Assembly (NCBI GenBank): GCA_051294375.1
Contig: CM119265.1
Location: forward strand, 15,228,963-15,292,962
Reading direction: 5' to 3'
DNA length: 64,000 nt
Source of the DNA: Paraspadella gotoi
Lineage: Eukaryota > Chaetognatha
Positions 11,763 to 22,459 of this stretch are shown piece by piece. The first letter of the stretch is position 1. Each line of letters begins with the position of its first letter. Under the pieces are notes generated by a model, which saw nothing but the letters and a program-made list of their open reading frames with translations, searched no databases and was not told where the DNA came from. The position numbers and the translations under genes were made by a program.

Positions 11763-11768
11763 TCTATC
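11743..11768. repeat. (TCTA)n tract truncated by a gap
   Basis: TCTA repeats that run into Ns; the remains of the counterpart of 3664-3772. Confidence 0.85.
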
Positions 11769-12055
11769 NNNNNNNNNNNNNNNNNNNNNNNNNNNNNNNN
11801 NNNNNNNNNNNNNNNNNNNNNNNNNNNNNNNNNNNNNNNNNNNNNNNNNNNNNNNNNNNNNNNNNNNNNNNNNNNNNNNNNNNNNNNNNNNNNNNNNNNN
11901 NNNNNNNNNNNNNNNNNNNNNNNNNNNNNNNNNNNNNNNNNNNNNNNNNNNNNNNNNNNNNNNNNNNNNNNNNNNNNNNNNNNNNNNNNNNNNNNNNNNN
12001 NNNNNNNNNNNNNNNNNNNNNNNNNNNNNNNNNNNNNNNNNNNNNNNNNNNNNNN
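11769..12055. other. Assembly gap (N)
   Basis: 287 Ns in the right arm, beginning inside the TCTA tract. Confidence 0.99.
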
Positions 12056-12286
12056 GCCTTTCACTCGACCAAGTCTGGGGATTCGCGAAGAATCACCGAC
12101 GCATCGCGATGACCCGAACGAAAAAAAAAGGTCTGAGGCGAATTGAAGGACAGAAGGAAAAAAATGAGATGCGAGGAGGAAAAAGAATTTGAAAGAAATA
12201 AAGAGAAAATAAAAGGAAGGGAAGGGAGAAAAGGAAAGCGTGAAAGCGAACGCAGATGGAGACAGAGAGAGAAGGAAGAAGAGGAA

Positions 12287-12596
12287 NNNNNNNNNNNNNN
12301 NNNNNNNNNNNNNNNNNNNNNNNNNNNNNNNNNNNNNNNNNNNNNNNNNNNNNNNNNNNNNNNNNNNNNNNNNNNNNNNNNNNNNNNNNNNNNNNNNNNN
12401 NNNNNNNNNNNNNNNNNNNNNNNNNNNNNNNNNNNNNNNNNNNNNNNNNNNNNNNNNNNNNNNNNNNNNNNNNNNNNNNNNNNNNNNNNNNNNNNNNNNN
12501 NNNNNNNNNNNNNNNNNNNNNNNNNNNNNNNNNNNNNNNNNNNNNNNNNNNNNNNNNNNNNNNNNNNNNNNNNNNNNNNNNNNNNNNNNNNNNNNN
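12287..12596. other. Assembly gap (N)
   Basis: 310 Ns. The flanks correspond to the left-arm CT cluster at 2880-3200. Confidence 0.99.
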
Positions 12597-13274
12597 AAAA
12601 AAATTAATGGAGTTTTAATCGAAGTTTTAATTTCCGTTTGAATTCTTTTTGATGAATTGGATGGCTGCTTTCTGCAGTTTGTAGAAAGGCTCCGTACCCT
12701 GTCCACAGGTAATTCTAAGTAATATACATATTAACATTAATTAACAGCTTTTTTAATTTTTTTTTTTTCAAATGAAATTGTTTTCCTAATAAAGAGAACG
12801 AAAAAAATAAATAGCAAAACAGGGAAGAAAAAATTTCACAAACGTCGCTTCCACAGTATTTTAGAACTCCTTCCATTCACGGATAAAAACTTACCCGAAA
12901 GTGAGAAATCAAAGAAGATATAACTTCACCTCATCCGCTTTACAGTCGCCTCTCCTCCTTCATCTCTCTCAGTCGGCATCTTCTTTTTCGCCTCGGGTCT
13001 CAAACTCTCACTTCACTTTGAGCCACAAAGAAAAGAAAAAAAAAAACTCGTCTGAAATCGATTATCGTCCATTCAAAATGCAAGAAAGATCTGACAGGAA
13101 GGTGCCCGACTTCGACTAAGACTTACTGTCAATGCGACAGCTTGCGCCAGTTCAGCCTGTTTCTTTATTTCCTTTTCTTTTTTTAAATGAATCAACTCGA
13201 GGCAATTTTTTTTTTTAAAATCGGATATGTACAGGACAGGAAGGAAAGGAGGAACTCTAAGGACCGAGTATAAG

Positions 13275-13279
13275 AAAAA

Positions 13280-13375
<96 letters not shown>
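13275..13375. repeat. (AAAG)n tract
   Basis: About 100 bases of nearly perfect AAAG; counterpart of 2006-2112. Confidence 0.95.
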
Positions 13376-14589
13376 GTGAACGAGAGAGGGATTGGTCCAT
13401 GCGACTCAAAATTCGGTGAACGAAAATCACCGATTAACCGGAGGGTCAATGCCTTTTTTTTTGGGGGGGGGGAAGGAACTCGCCAGGCTCCTCTCACCCC
13501 TTACATTCTCGGATCTCACCGCTCCACCCTTCAACCTCAAAAGCTCTTCCAAATTCGCTTTCCAAAAATAACTTTTCTTTGGACCCGCATCGCAGTTGGC
13601 CCGCGGCCAAAAGACCGCAGAGATTCGGGTTTTTTTTAAAATGAGGGTGGCGCGCTAATCGATTCAAAATCCGGTTTTCTTTTTTTAAATAAGATTATTT
13701 ATTTCTAGTTGTCATTTGGTTTTGTCAATAGAAAAATGAGGGTCTCTTGGGGTTGAGGCTCGCCACGTATCAAACTGCACCGACGCTGTCAACTTTAGTT
13801 TAGATCGAATATCAAATATTTAAAATACTTAAAAACCACTACATACTACGTTTATCAGTTTTTAACGAAAGAGGCTGTGAAATAATTATCATATTATCTT
13901 TTGTTTCGTATCAAAAATGACAATGATAATGAATCTTATATTATTGGTTAGAATACGAGGAAAATAAAACTTAAAAATTCAAGTCAACGCCAACTGGGAC
14001 AGAAGATCGCCAACGGGAGACAAGAACCTCGGAGCCACAATCAAGGAGACCAAGAGGCAAAGAGGCAAAGAGTTCGAAGCCCAAATCAAAGAGAAAGAGG
14101 GAAACGTTGTTTGCACAAAGTCTGAACCTCGTCTCAACACGTCGCCCGTCGCCAACTCATTTCCTCGCCGACTTTTCACCGTCTTGCAGATCCGACAGAC
14201 CGACCAAAACGCGGCCGCCTACCCCGCCACCCTTTTCAGTCACACCCAATCACCCATAGACCTCATTAAAGGCGACAACCACATCAAGGCCCGCATCACG
14301 ATGGGTCATACGCGCCAAAATCCTTCAAAGACCATAAATCAACAACCAGCCTTCCCGGAACCCCCAGAACCCTGGATCAAACTCCTCCACTCACAAAACT
14401 CATTTAAAAACCTTTCGAACATAAAGAAACGGTATGCCTCATCTAGAATTGCCCTATCAAGAAACGCGCCTAACCCCATTTCTTCCTTCCACCTCCATTC
14501 AAGAAACGCCCAGCCCCCGCGTGGAAAGTTGGACGCGTGATGTTGATAAGCCTCGTCGAAGTAAGTGGCTCAACCATCCGACGCCTCCA

Positions 14590-14812
14590 GAGGAGGAGGA
14601 GGAGGAGGAAGAGGAGGAGGAGGAGGAGGAAAGGCAAGGAGCCTCCAAAACACGTCACCAGTTTTTCATCAAATCCTTCAACAAACTGATTTATTTTGTA
14701 AACAAGACGCCGACGACGACGAAGGCGACGACGAGAAAGACGACGCAGTGGAAGGAGAAGACGTTGACGACGACGACGACGACGACGACGACCACGACGA
14801 CGACGCTAGAAA
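14590..14812. repeat. (GGA)n followed by (GAC)n
   Basis: A GGA block at 14590-14632 and GAC/GAA-rich sequence at 14708-14812, pairing with the CCT-rich and CGT-rich parts of the left arm around 386-650. Confidence 0.88.
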
Positions 14813-15140
14813 AGAAGACAACGAATTTGGTAGGAAAAAGAAAATTTAAAAAAGAAAAGTTTTTTCTTGATCGAAAAGACAAGTGATCAAGAATCGTTTG
14901 TTTGGATGCCAGAAGAACTTCGATTGAGCGCCGCCTTCAATTGAGCGTTAGTCCTTGAACCAGACTTTACGCTTAAGCGTGGATGCCCGCCCTAATCCAA
15001 TCGATCAGAGTCAAACCGTTACCTGGTAACGAGCGATCGTTTTAAACTGTTCAACTTTGTCTCCAAAACCTCACGATATTATGGTTGCCGGAAGGTTTAC
15101 ACACAACAAAGAACGACAAAAGCTCAATTATCACGAGAAT

Positions 15141-15630
15141 CACAGTGATAATTCTTAGTCATTTGTAGATAGAAAATAAAAAAAAAAGAATAAAAGAGAT
15201 AAAAGGGTAAAATAGAGAAGAGAAAGGCCGAGAGCGCGCCACGGTGGCGAGTGAAGCCTCCATCATTTATTCATGCTGTTTTCGAAGCTGAACAGAGAAA
15301 AGAAAAAGAGAAGAAAAAAACAGAGAAAAGAAAAAGAGAAGAAAAAAACGTTTGGGGGGGGGGAACGATGGGAAGGAAAAAGATATTCTTTACCGGAAGT
15401 CGTAACGGCATCTGGCGTTGAATAAATAAATCAATATCTTATTAATGTTCCCGAATATTTTATTTGGCCTTTAGTCGATACATGATGTATGGAGGAGAAT
15501 AGGGAAACTGTACTCTGCGTACAGCTGTTCAATGTCCCCGTATTCTTTTAATATATTTAGAAATAGGAAAAAGAAACAGAGTATTCGACAATTTTTAATT
15601 TAAAAAGGAACGGTTGCGTTTTTAACGTAA
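15141..15630. other. Intergenic stretch without recognisable gene
   Basis: A-rich sequence with an AGAGAAAAG motif duplicated around 15295-15350, a G run near 15352 and AT-rich sequence. If the palindrome continues left of the window, its partner would lie here. Confidence 0.6.
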
Positions 15631-15639
15631 GTGGAACAG

Positions 15640-15728
15640 ACCGACGGACAGACATACCGACGAACCGACGGACCGACGGACCGAAATGTGACTTATAGAG
15701 TTGCTCCGCGAGTACTCGCGGCGCAACT
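15640..15728. repeat. GACC/GACG tetramer block with adjoining 30-bp palindrome
   Basis: Tetramer-like repeats of GACCGACG type (15640-15683) are followed after about 15 bases by a near-perfect palindrome at 15699-15728. The palindrome's arms start AGTTGC, its centre is GAGTACTC and 14 of 15 pairs match. A related GACC-type block without the palindrome occurs near 60027-60053. The combination resembles a mobile-element terminus, but no boundaries can be set. Confidence 0.5.
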
Positions 15729-15875
15729 AAAAATCCGGGCGAACCAGCAATCGGTACGGCAGAGCAAGAAACAGAAAAGGAAGAGAAAAAAAAATAAGTG
15801 GACGGTAAATTACCGATAAACTTTTCCGTTTCCATTTTTTTTTGATAGGACTCTTCGTTATTATTCTTTTTTTTT

Positions 15876-15889
15876 GTTGTCATAGCAAC
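15876..15889 (+). promoter_or_regulatory. RFX X-box-like motif
   Basis: GTTGTCATAGCAAC matches the RFX X-box layout: two half sites around AT, and an RRNRAC right half. There is no neighbouring gene to confirm function. Confidence 0.4.
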
Positions 15890-16045
15890 GCCAAATCGGA
15901 AGAAAATAAACGAAAAATTATATTAAAAAAATTAAAAAAAAGAAGGACGAACCGAAGGAAAATCGTATTACGAAGACAACCGACGATGAGCGATCGATCA
16001 AGTGACGGAGAAAGGCGACGACGACCAGGACAATCAGGACAACGA

Positions 16046-16049
16046 TAAA

Positions 16050-16109
<60 letters not shown>

Positions 16110-16110
16110 C
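16046..16110. repeat. (GAC)n tract
   Basis: About 20 near-perfect GAC units. Translations in all frames are homopolymers of Arg, Asp/Val or Thr/Val type. Confidence 0.92.
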
Positions 16111-16279
16111 GTAACTATAATAATCCGTCGGATATTGATCAGGGGAAAAAACAAAGGAAATGAACGTCGATGTTTCCGTAACTAAAACGACAGTTTGTTT
16201 TGTTTCCATTCCTGTTCTATCACCAGTATACATTTCTCGGGAAAATGGAGGATTGTACTCCAATACGCCCCCCTTCCCC

Positions 16280-16795
16280 CCCACCTCCTCAACCCTGTTT
16301 CGCTCTCTCGACTGTTCGTTTGTTTGTTCGGCTCCGCCATCTCTCGACGCCGTTTCCCCGGTTCATTCTCTCCATTCTCGCTTTTATGGTTCCGCACCAG
16401 AGTTCCGACAGCACATCATCCATTTTCCTCGGAATAAAACTCAAATCATTTATCTCCATTTTCTTCTTCTTCGACTTCCTCCTTTTTTTTTCTTCTTCTT
16501 CTTCCTTCTTATTCTTTCTTCTTCTTTTTCTTTGAGAACTCCGCCCCGGTCCTTTCTCAACCCCTTCTTTATCCCTCGATCCTTTATCCCTCTTCTATAC
16601 CCCTTTTCGATAATCGCGAACCCCTGGCCTACCCTGCTCTCATTTCCTACTTTTCTCTTAACTTTTTAGCAACGCCTTCTCTTTTTCAACCTTTCCCTCT
16701 TTTCTCTTTCCTCTTTTCTCTTTTATATTTTCTCTCTTCTCTTTCCTTTTTCTTCTTTTCTCTTTCCTCTTTTCTCTTTCCCATGATTTTTTTAA
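16280..16795. other. C/T-rich stretch without gene
   Basis: Pyrimidine-rich sequence with repeated TTCTC/CTTTT words. The apparent frames are Phe/Leu/Ser-rich and have no recognisable domain. Confidence 0.6.
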
Positions 16796-16994
16796 CAATT
16801 TTTTCTCGTAGAACTTACTTTCTTATCTTCATCACGTACATGTACCGATAATATTTTTTCCTAAAATATTATTTTTTCACCAAAGTAAAATTTCAAGCTT
16901 CAGCTTTGGACTGAAAAGCGTCAACTGTCACTCCGAACCCCCAACTCTGAGAATCTTATTTTCCCCACGCCCCTTCCACCCTTTTCCACTAGAG

Positions 16995-17110
16995 CCATCC
17001 AAAGGGTCAGGGTTTCTCGCCAGCCGTAATTACCATATAAAGGTCCGGCTTAAACCCGACCACGAACTCTCGACCTCGCAGCCACTACGGGACCACCGAA
17101 ATAAGCCGGG
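16995..17110 (-). mobile_element. Possible truncated tRNA-type SINE fragment
   Basis: On the minus strand, GTGGTCCCGTAGTGG and then GCGAGGTCGAGAGTTCG resemble the head of a tRNA-derived SINE, including a B-box-like GAGTTCG. The A-box part is missing and no ends are visible, so this is a weak call. Confidence 0.3.
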
Positions 17111-17604
17111 GCGGTTCCAGTTTTTATTGTCGTCGTCAACGACGTCGTCGTTTCCAGGTTTCTCGATTTCGGAGTGACGAAAATATTTTTTTTTTTTGTG
17201 ATCGCGCTGCGCGGAATCCTCTTGGCGCTACGCTGATCGGCTTCACGTTATAGAGAATTTCTGAGAGAACTTATTACTGTTTTACAGCAATGACCCGCAG
17301 TAGTTGAGAATGGAGCCAGTATCCGTCCGGAGCCAAAAGGCGATGCCATGAGAAGAAGCAGCTGTTCATGTGTGGGCCCCTTAACTTCTCTTTCTGTCTC
17401 TTTGGCGCGCACGCCTGTCTCTCCTTCTGTCTGTCTTTCTGTCTCTTGCCTCTTCCTCTCACTTGGCTCTTTCTCGTTATTTTATCGCGATTGAGGTCGC
17501 TACTGGCCGTCGGGTGAACCCGAATAACGAAAGAAAAACAAATCGGCAACGAGGAGAAACTTAAAAGGGCCGGCTCTCACAGTATCGTCTCGCCAGGATG
17601 TTGG

Positions 17605-17650
17605 AGAGGAGAGAGAGAGAGAGGCTGAGAGAGAGGAGACGAGAGAGGAG

Positions 17651-17682
<32 letters not shown>
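17605..17682. repeat. (GA)n tract
   Basis: Two interrupted GA blocks. Confidence 0.88.
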
Positions 17683-17683
<1 letters not shown>

Positions 17684-18091
17684 CAGGCGCCGGGGAAAGG
17701 GGAATCTTATTTTTTTAAGAAGACGGGATGAGATGCTAGTGTTGAGTTATAAGTTAAGAAACAGAGAGAGATAAAGATGGAGGGATACATGTGACAAATA
17801 ATAATAAATAAATAAATAAATAAATAATAATAGGATATAGAATAAAAGAAAATTTTCGAAAAATTAAGATTCGTTTCAATAATTATATTTGTTCCAATGC
17901 GCAATGTTGCGTTTTGTTGTTTATAGTTATTCCTTCAACAAGAAAGTGAGAATTGAAATCCTTCCCACAGTTTTTTTATAACGGAACAGGTAAGTCGTCG
18001 GGAGTTTTTAATTAAAACGCGCGCTCCATCTTTTCTTTCTGTTTGATTAGGGCCGGGGAGCAATTTAAAGTCTTTCGAGCAACGGAAATGG

Positions 18092-18092
18092 C

Positions 18093-18163
<71 letters not shown>
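18092..18163. repeat. (GA)n tract
   Basis: About 36 uninterrupted GA units, followed by a short TGTG stretch. Confidence 0.92.
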
Positions 18164-18165
<2 letters not shown>

Positions 18166-18429
18166 TGTGTGTGAGTGTCTATTTCGGTCGGTCTGACTGA
18201 GAGCTAAATCGAGCGGTAAAAACTGAAAATCGCTGAGCGTAAAGAAAAAAACAAAGACAAAGTGACAAAAACTGAAATGTTAAACCGTCGAGTAAATCAA
18301 TAGTTTAATTTTGAATACAATATTTTAACAAAATTATTAAAATCTGGTCGATTTATTGCCGTCAAAAGAAGAGATCCACAAAAAAATCACCTAAAAGAAA
18401 ATTCGATTTGACAGATGACGCGATGCGGC

Positions 18430-18478
18430 AGTCTCATCGGTGTCGGCGGCTGCGGCGACTGCGGCGGCGGCGGAAAAT
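18430..18478. repeat. GGC/TGC-rich trinucleotide tract
   Basis: GCGGC and CTGCGG words in tandem; similar tracts occur at 20884-20930 and 58891-58935. Confidence 0.7.
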
Positions 18479-18617
18479 CGGGAGATGAGAAACAGAGACA
18501 ATTTATTGTCCGAAACTAAAGGGAGATAAGTCGCAGGGTTCCCTCGGCCTCGAGAGGAAGTTAGTTGGTGAAGGCCGTCGGCATCTGGATGAAAATCGCG
18601 GAGGCGCGTGGCGATGA

Positions 18618-18702
18618 CAAAGAGAGAGAGAGAGAGAGAAGAGAAGAGAGAGGAGGAGAGAGAGAGAGAGAGAGACCGAAGAGGAGAGAGAGAGAGAGAG
18701 AG
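18618..18702. repeat. Interrupted (GA)n tract
   Basis: GA blocks separated by AAGA and GGAG interruptions. Confidence 0.88.
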
Positions 18703-19053
18703 ATCGTTTTGTCGGGAGGGGTGTGATCTTGTCTAGACTTTTCAAGAACTGAAGAAGTACTAATTGGCAAAAACTGCAGTGTGGATCTCGAAAGAAAAAT
18801 GTGGTCAGCACCAGGTCTGTTTGATCTTCAACCGAAAACAATATCTAAAATACGGTAGACAAATGGGCATCGAACGACGAAAAGGAAAAAAATACTGGGA
18901 ATTGTTTTTCTTTCTTGTCTACGTCGACGATGTCGTCTTAGTTGTCGTTGTTGTTGTTGTTGTCGTTGTGAAGAAAAAAAAACGAGTGACATTCGGAATC
19001 GCTGACCTCAATACCATTCACTGCGCCCACGCCCGCCAAGGAAAACCCCCGGA

Positions 19054-19130
19054 CGGAGAGAGAGAGAGAGACGAGAGAGAGAAGGAGAGAGAGAGGAGAG
19101 CGAGAGAGAGAGACGAGACGGAGAGAGAGA
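19054..19130. repeat. Interrupted (GA)n tract
   Basis: GA repeats with CG interruptions. The Arg-Glu-rich frame across it is a repeat translation. Confidence 0.85.
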
Positions 19131-19891
19131 CGGCGAGGATTGGAAGGAGACAGGAAGGAATAGAGAGCGTCTCACATATTTAGGACGAATGTCAGAAAAT
19201 GACAGCGAAAAGAGAAGATCAGCGGAAGAGACAAGAATTTTTCTATGACCTCTCACCTGTACTGAAGGGGAAAGAGGGTGGAGAGGGAGAGAGAGAGAAA
19301 TAAAGGGAAGAGCGAGAGAGAGTGAAAGAGAGAGACAGAGCGATCCCGTCACCCATAAAGTTTTGGGGTCATGGATTCCACGAAGCGCACTCGACGTAGT
19401 TTGGCTCAGGTTAAGTCTCGAGCTTGCGCCGGTCTAGTCTCACTCCTATTATCTCTATCTCTCTCTCTCTCTCTCACTCTCACTCTAGCTCTCGCTCTCT
19501 CTCTCTCTCTGCCCTTTGTCCCGGTTTGTCGCAGTTTTTCTCTCTCGTCGGTCCAACGATTTTCGCTGAGAGGATTTTTCGTAGTAACTCGGTTAACCGA
19601 AAAAGGAGGAAGGAAGGAGTCGGGCAAAAGAAAGAGGATAAGGAATGAACGAGTGAACGATATAGAAATGATGGGAGGTGAAAAGAGAAGGAGAATCCAA
19701 CTGAGAAATAAATAGAATGTAGAAATTGATCAAAAATAAAGATAAGAATCACGACAAAAGAAAGTAAAGCGATTAAGAAAAGGGAAAAAAAAGGAATATT
19801 GAATAAGAAAAGGAAAAAAGGGGGAAACTTTTACAACGAAAAAAGCTCAAGAAATAAAACGACGTTTGGAACAGAAAAACGGCGACAGATT

Positions 19892-20011
<120 letters not shown>

Positions 20012-20199
20012 CCCAGGGAAAAAAAGAAAAAGACGACCAGAGTTCATTCTGGTTTTCGGTCGTCGACAAACAAAGCGTCGTCGTCGTCATTGCGGTCGTC
20101 GTTGCAGATTGCCAGATTCGTTGTCAGAATTGTGCAGAATGCAATGCTGCTCTCGCTGTTTATTCCATCCCAACTCCTCCGATGAGATTAAATCGAAAA

Positions 20200-20341
20200 T
20201 TCACTCTGAATGCAGATTCCACAAAAAGACTCGAGTCCGAGACGCGATCTGGCGACGTTGCCGTCTCGTGCCAACCGCTAGTACGGCCTCCCACAACGGA
20301 GCCTGGTAGTCGTCGTCGTCGTCGTCGTCGACTTTTTTGCA

Positions 20342-20376
<35 letters not shown>

Positions 20377-20580
20377 AATAAAAATTTCCGGCCTGTCACC
20401 GCCACGTCTGACGTCGAGTCACGGCGTCACGCCTCAACGCGCCGCTTTCACGCCAGGCAGCGCCGCCACGTTTCTGCCTTAAGCGGCGCGGAGCCTCAAG
20501 ATTACGCACGGAGCCCTAAAGCCCTGCAGGGTTCCTGCGGCGCCGCGATGCAGCGTCCACGCCTCGAATTATCGTCCCTT
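20200..20580. other. GC-rich, CpG-rich stretch with (GTC)n core
   Basis: CpG-dense sequence around a GTC tract at 20310-20373. A Cys-rich frame at about 20105-20170 was examined and does not fit a known zinc-binding spacing. It may be a CpG island, but no transcript is visible. Confidence 0.45.
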
Positions 20581-20679
20581 TTTCTGTTGGTTCGCGTTTT
20601 GAGCCTTTTTTCGAAAGTCGAGAACGGAGGTGAAAAAGTTTGTTTATCTCGTTGTTTATCTTCTCAAGAAAAGTAGCGA

Positions 20680-20682
<3 letters not shown>

Positions 20683-20732
<50 letters not shown>

Positions 20733-20795
20733 CTCTCATCTCTCTCTCTCTTCTCTCTCTCTCTCTTTCTTCTCTTCTCTCTCTCTCTCGCTCTC
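20683..20795. repeat. Interrupted (CT)n tract
   Basis: CT repeats with TT/TC interruptions. Confidence 0.9.
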
Positions 20796-21343
20796 TTGCT
20801 CTTCATGTCGTTTCCGAAGTCGTTTTCTCTCTCGATAGCGTTTTCGTTCCTCAACGATCCCAGGCCCTACTTTTTACGCCTCCCGCCGCCGCCGCCGCCA
20901 GCGTCACCGCCGCCGCAGCAAAGACCGCCACGCCGGCTTCCGCCGCCTCCGTCAGCTGCCCGCTCCTCCCGCCTCCTCCCTCTTCGCCTCTAGAAACTCC
21001 GCCTCCGCTCCCTTCTCCTGGCCCCTTACTTTTTCTCGCCAATCGGATTCGCAGCTTAATTTCACAATACCTTCACAAGAGTCATTCACTTAAGACCCCA
21101 TTTTCTCCTCCAGTCGCCTCTCGTCTCTTATCGTCATTTTTTCCCCCCAACTTTAAATCCGTAATTGAGTCATTCCTCTCTTCTCTGTCTATTTTTTTAT
21201 TTATCCACTAATCCTACTTTAACTGACCTGGCAAGATCCTGAACTTACCCAAACTCGAGTACCCACCTTCATTCTTCAACGGCTGAGCTGACTTTTTTTT
21301 CTCAGTTTGAACTCACCAAATCGGTTCTAAATTCGCCAACGCG

Positions 21344-21449
21344 CAACATCAGATCTCGATCGCCATTCTCTCTCATCCTCTCAACATCAGATCTCAACAT
21401 CTCATCATCTCAACATCAGATCTCGATCGTCATTCTCTCTCATCCTCTC
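21344..21449. repeat. Short minisatellite, CAACATCAGATCTC units
   Basis: CAACATCAGATCTC begins at 21344, 21382 and 21411. The first and third copies continue with CGATCGYCATTCTCTCTC; the middle copy is truncated. Confidence 0.8.
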
Positions 21450-21499
21450 ATTTTTGCGCCTCATCTCCCGACGCGCTTTATTATTCCTCGTAAGACTCT

Positions 21500-21790
21500 T
21501 AGAATGGGCGCCACGTCAATAAAGATTCGCGCCGGTGTCACACGCGCGGAGACGAGCCTCACCCAAACTCACCCCGCTTCTCGTCGTCGTCTTCGTCGTC
21601 GCCGGCTTCGTTGTCCTTTTTCGTTTCCGGCCGAACGAAAGTAACCGGCGGCGGTTTTTAAGGCGGCGTTACGCTTCCGGTTCGCCGCGCAGTGCCGGTC
21701 GACGCCGCGTTACGTCCGTTCTACGCGACGTTACTTCCGGTTTGACGCCGAGCCGCGTGGGAAATAAAGGAGGCGTGGTCGAACGTCGTC
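21500..21790. promoter_or_regulatory. CpG-rich stretch with ETS-like CTTCCGG motifs
   Basis: A CpG-dense block with ACTTCCGG (21733-21740), a second CTTCCGG (21674-21680) and a TTTCCGG near 21625. ACTTCCGG is the reverse complement of the ETS consensus CCGGAAGT, common in animal housekeeping promoters. Each copy follows a CGTTAC-type word, so part of the pattern is a degenerate tandem duplication. No clear downstream exon was found on either strand. Confidence 0.35.
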
Positions 21791-22356
21791 TGGGGAGAGT
21801 TAAAAAAAAAAAGACGGTGACGGAAATCGAGCGAAAAAAAAAGAAAAGAATGAAATCAGAAAATCGCATGAATGTACAGTAAATAATGTAATTAGTTAAT
21901 TGTTTAACGGATTGAAAAAAGTTACATGTACCAAGGATTATTTATAAAAATTGCAAAATTACTTGTTTAATTAGACTAAACTTAAAAATTTATGTAATGT
22001 AAACATTAATGTAAAAGAAAAAAATAATTTTGATGTTTGTTGGTCGCCTAAAATGGATTCGTTTTAATTTTACTTTTCTTTTACTGTCGCACTCTGAGTT
22101 TCACAGTCCCGGTTTTAAAAGCGAATTAAATTTCTATCGTCTTTCACTGAAATACTTTTGTGAACTCTTTGTGAACTCGCTTAGACAACATCGCTCTACC
22201 AGGAAAAGAAAAAAAAACTGATTTTCTCGCAAGAATCCCCGGGGAGAAAAATCATTTTCGTTCTGAATGAGAAAATGGCGAGGAAGAGAATACAAAAGAA
22301 ATTAAAAGGAATTAATAGGAGGGGAAAAATGAAAAATCGATAGACTCGAGAGCAAA

Positions 22357-22406
<50 letters not shown>

Positions 22407-22455
22407 AGACGACGAAGACGACGAAGACGACCACGACCACGACCACGACCACGAC
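22357..22455. repeat. (GAC)n tract grading into GAAGAC and CCACGA repeats
   Basis: Compound trinucleotide/hexanucleotide array: pure GAC, then GAAGAC units, then CCACGA units. Confidence 0.9.
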
Positions 22456-22459
22456 ATCT

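Larger units (their letters stand above)
8612..15140. repeat. Right arm of giant imperfect inverted repeat
   Basis: This is the reverse complement of the left arm, continuing to at least about 15130 where it still matches the first bases of the window. It lacks the gypsy insertion of the left arm: the sequence around 9001-9030 joins the two insertion flanks directly. It contains four N gaps, at 9376-9726, 10626-10895, 11769-12055 and 12287-12596. No coding gene was recognised. Confidence 0.93.

Noticed and set aside
20105-20170. Cys-rich frame containing CQNCAEC, considered as a LIM-type zinc finger
   Set aside because: The required His and the second half of the finger are absent at the correct spacing, and the frame is bounded by trinucleotide repeats.
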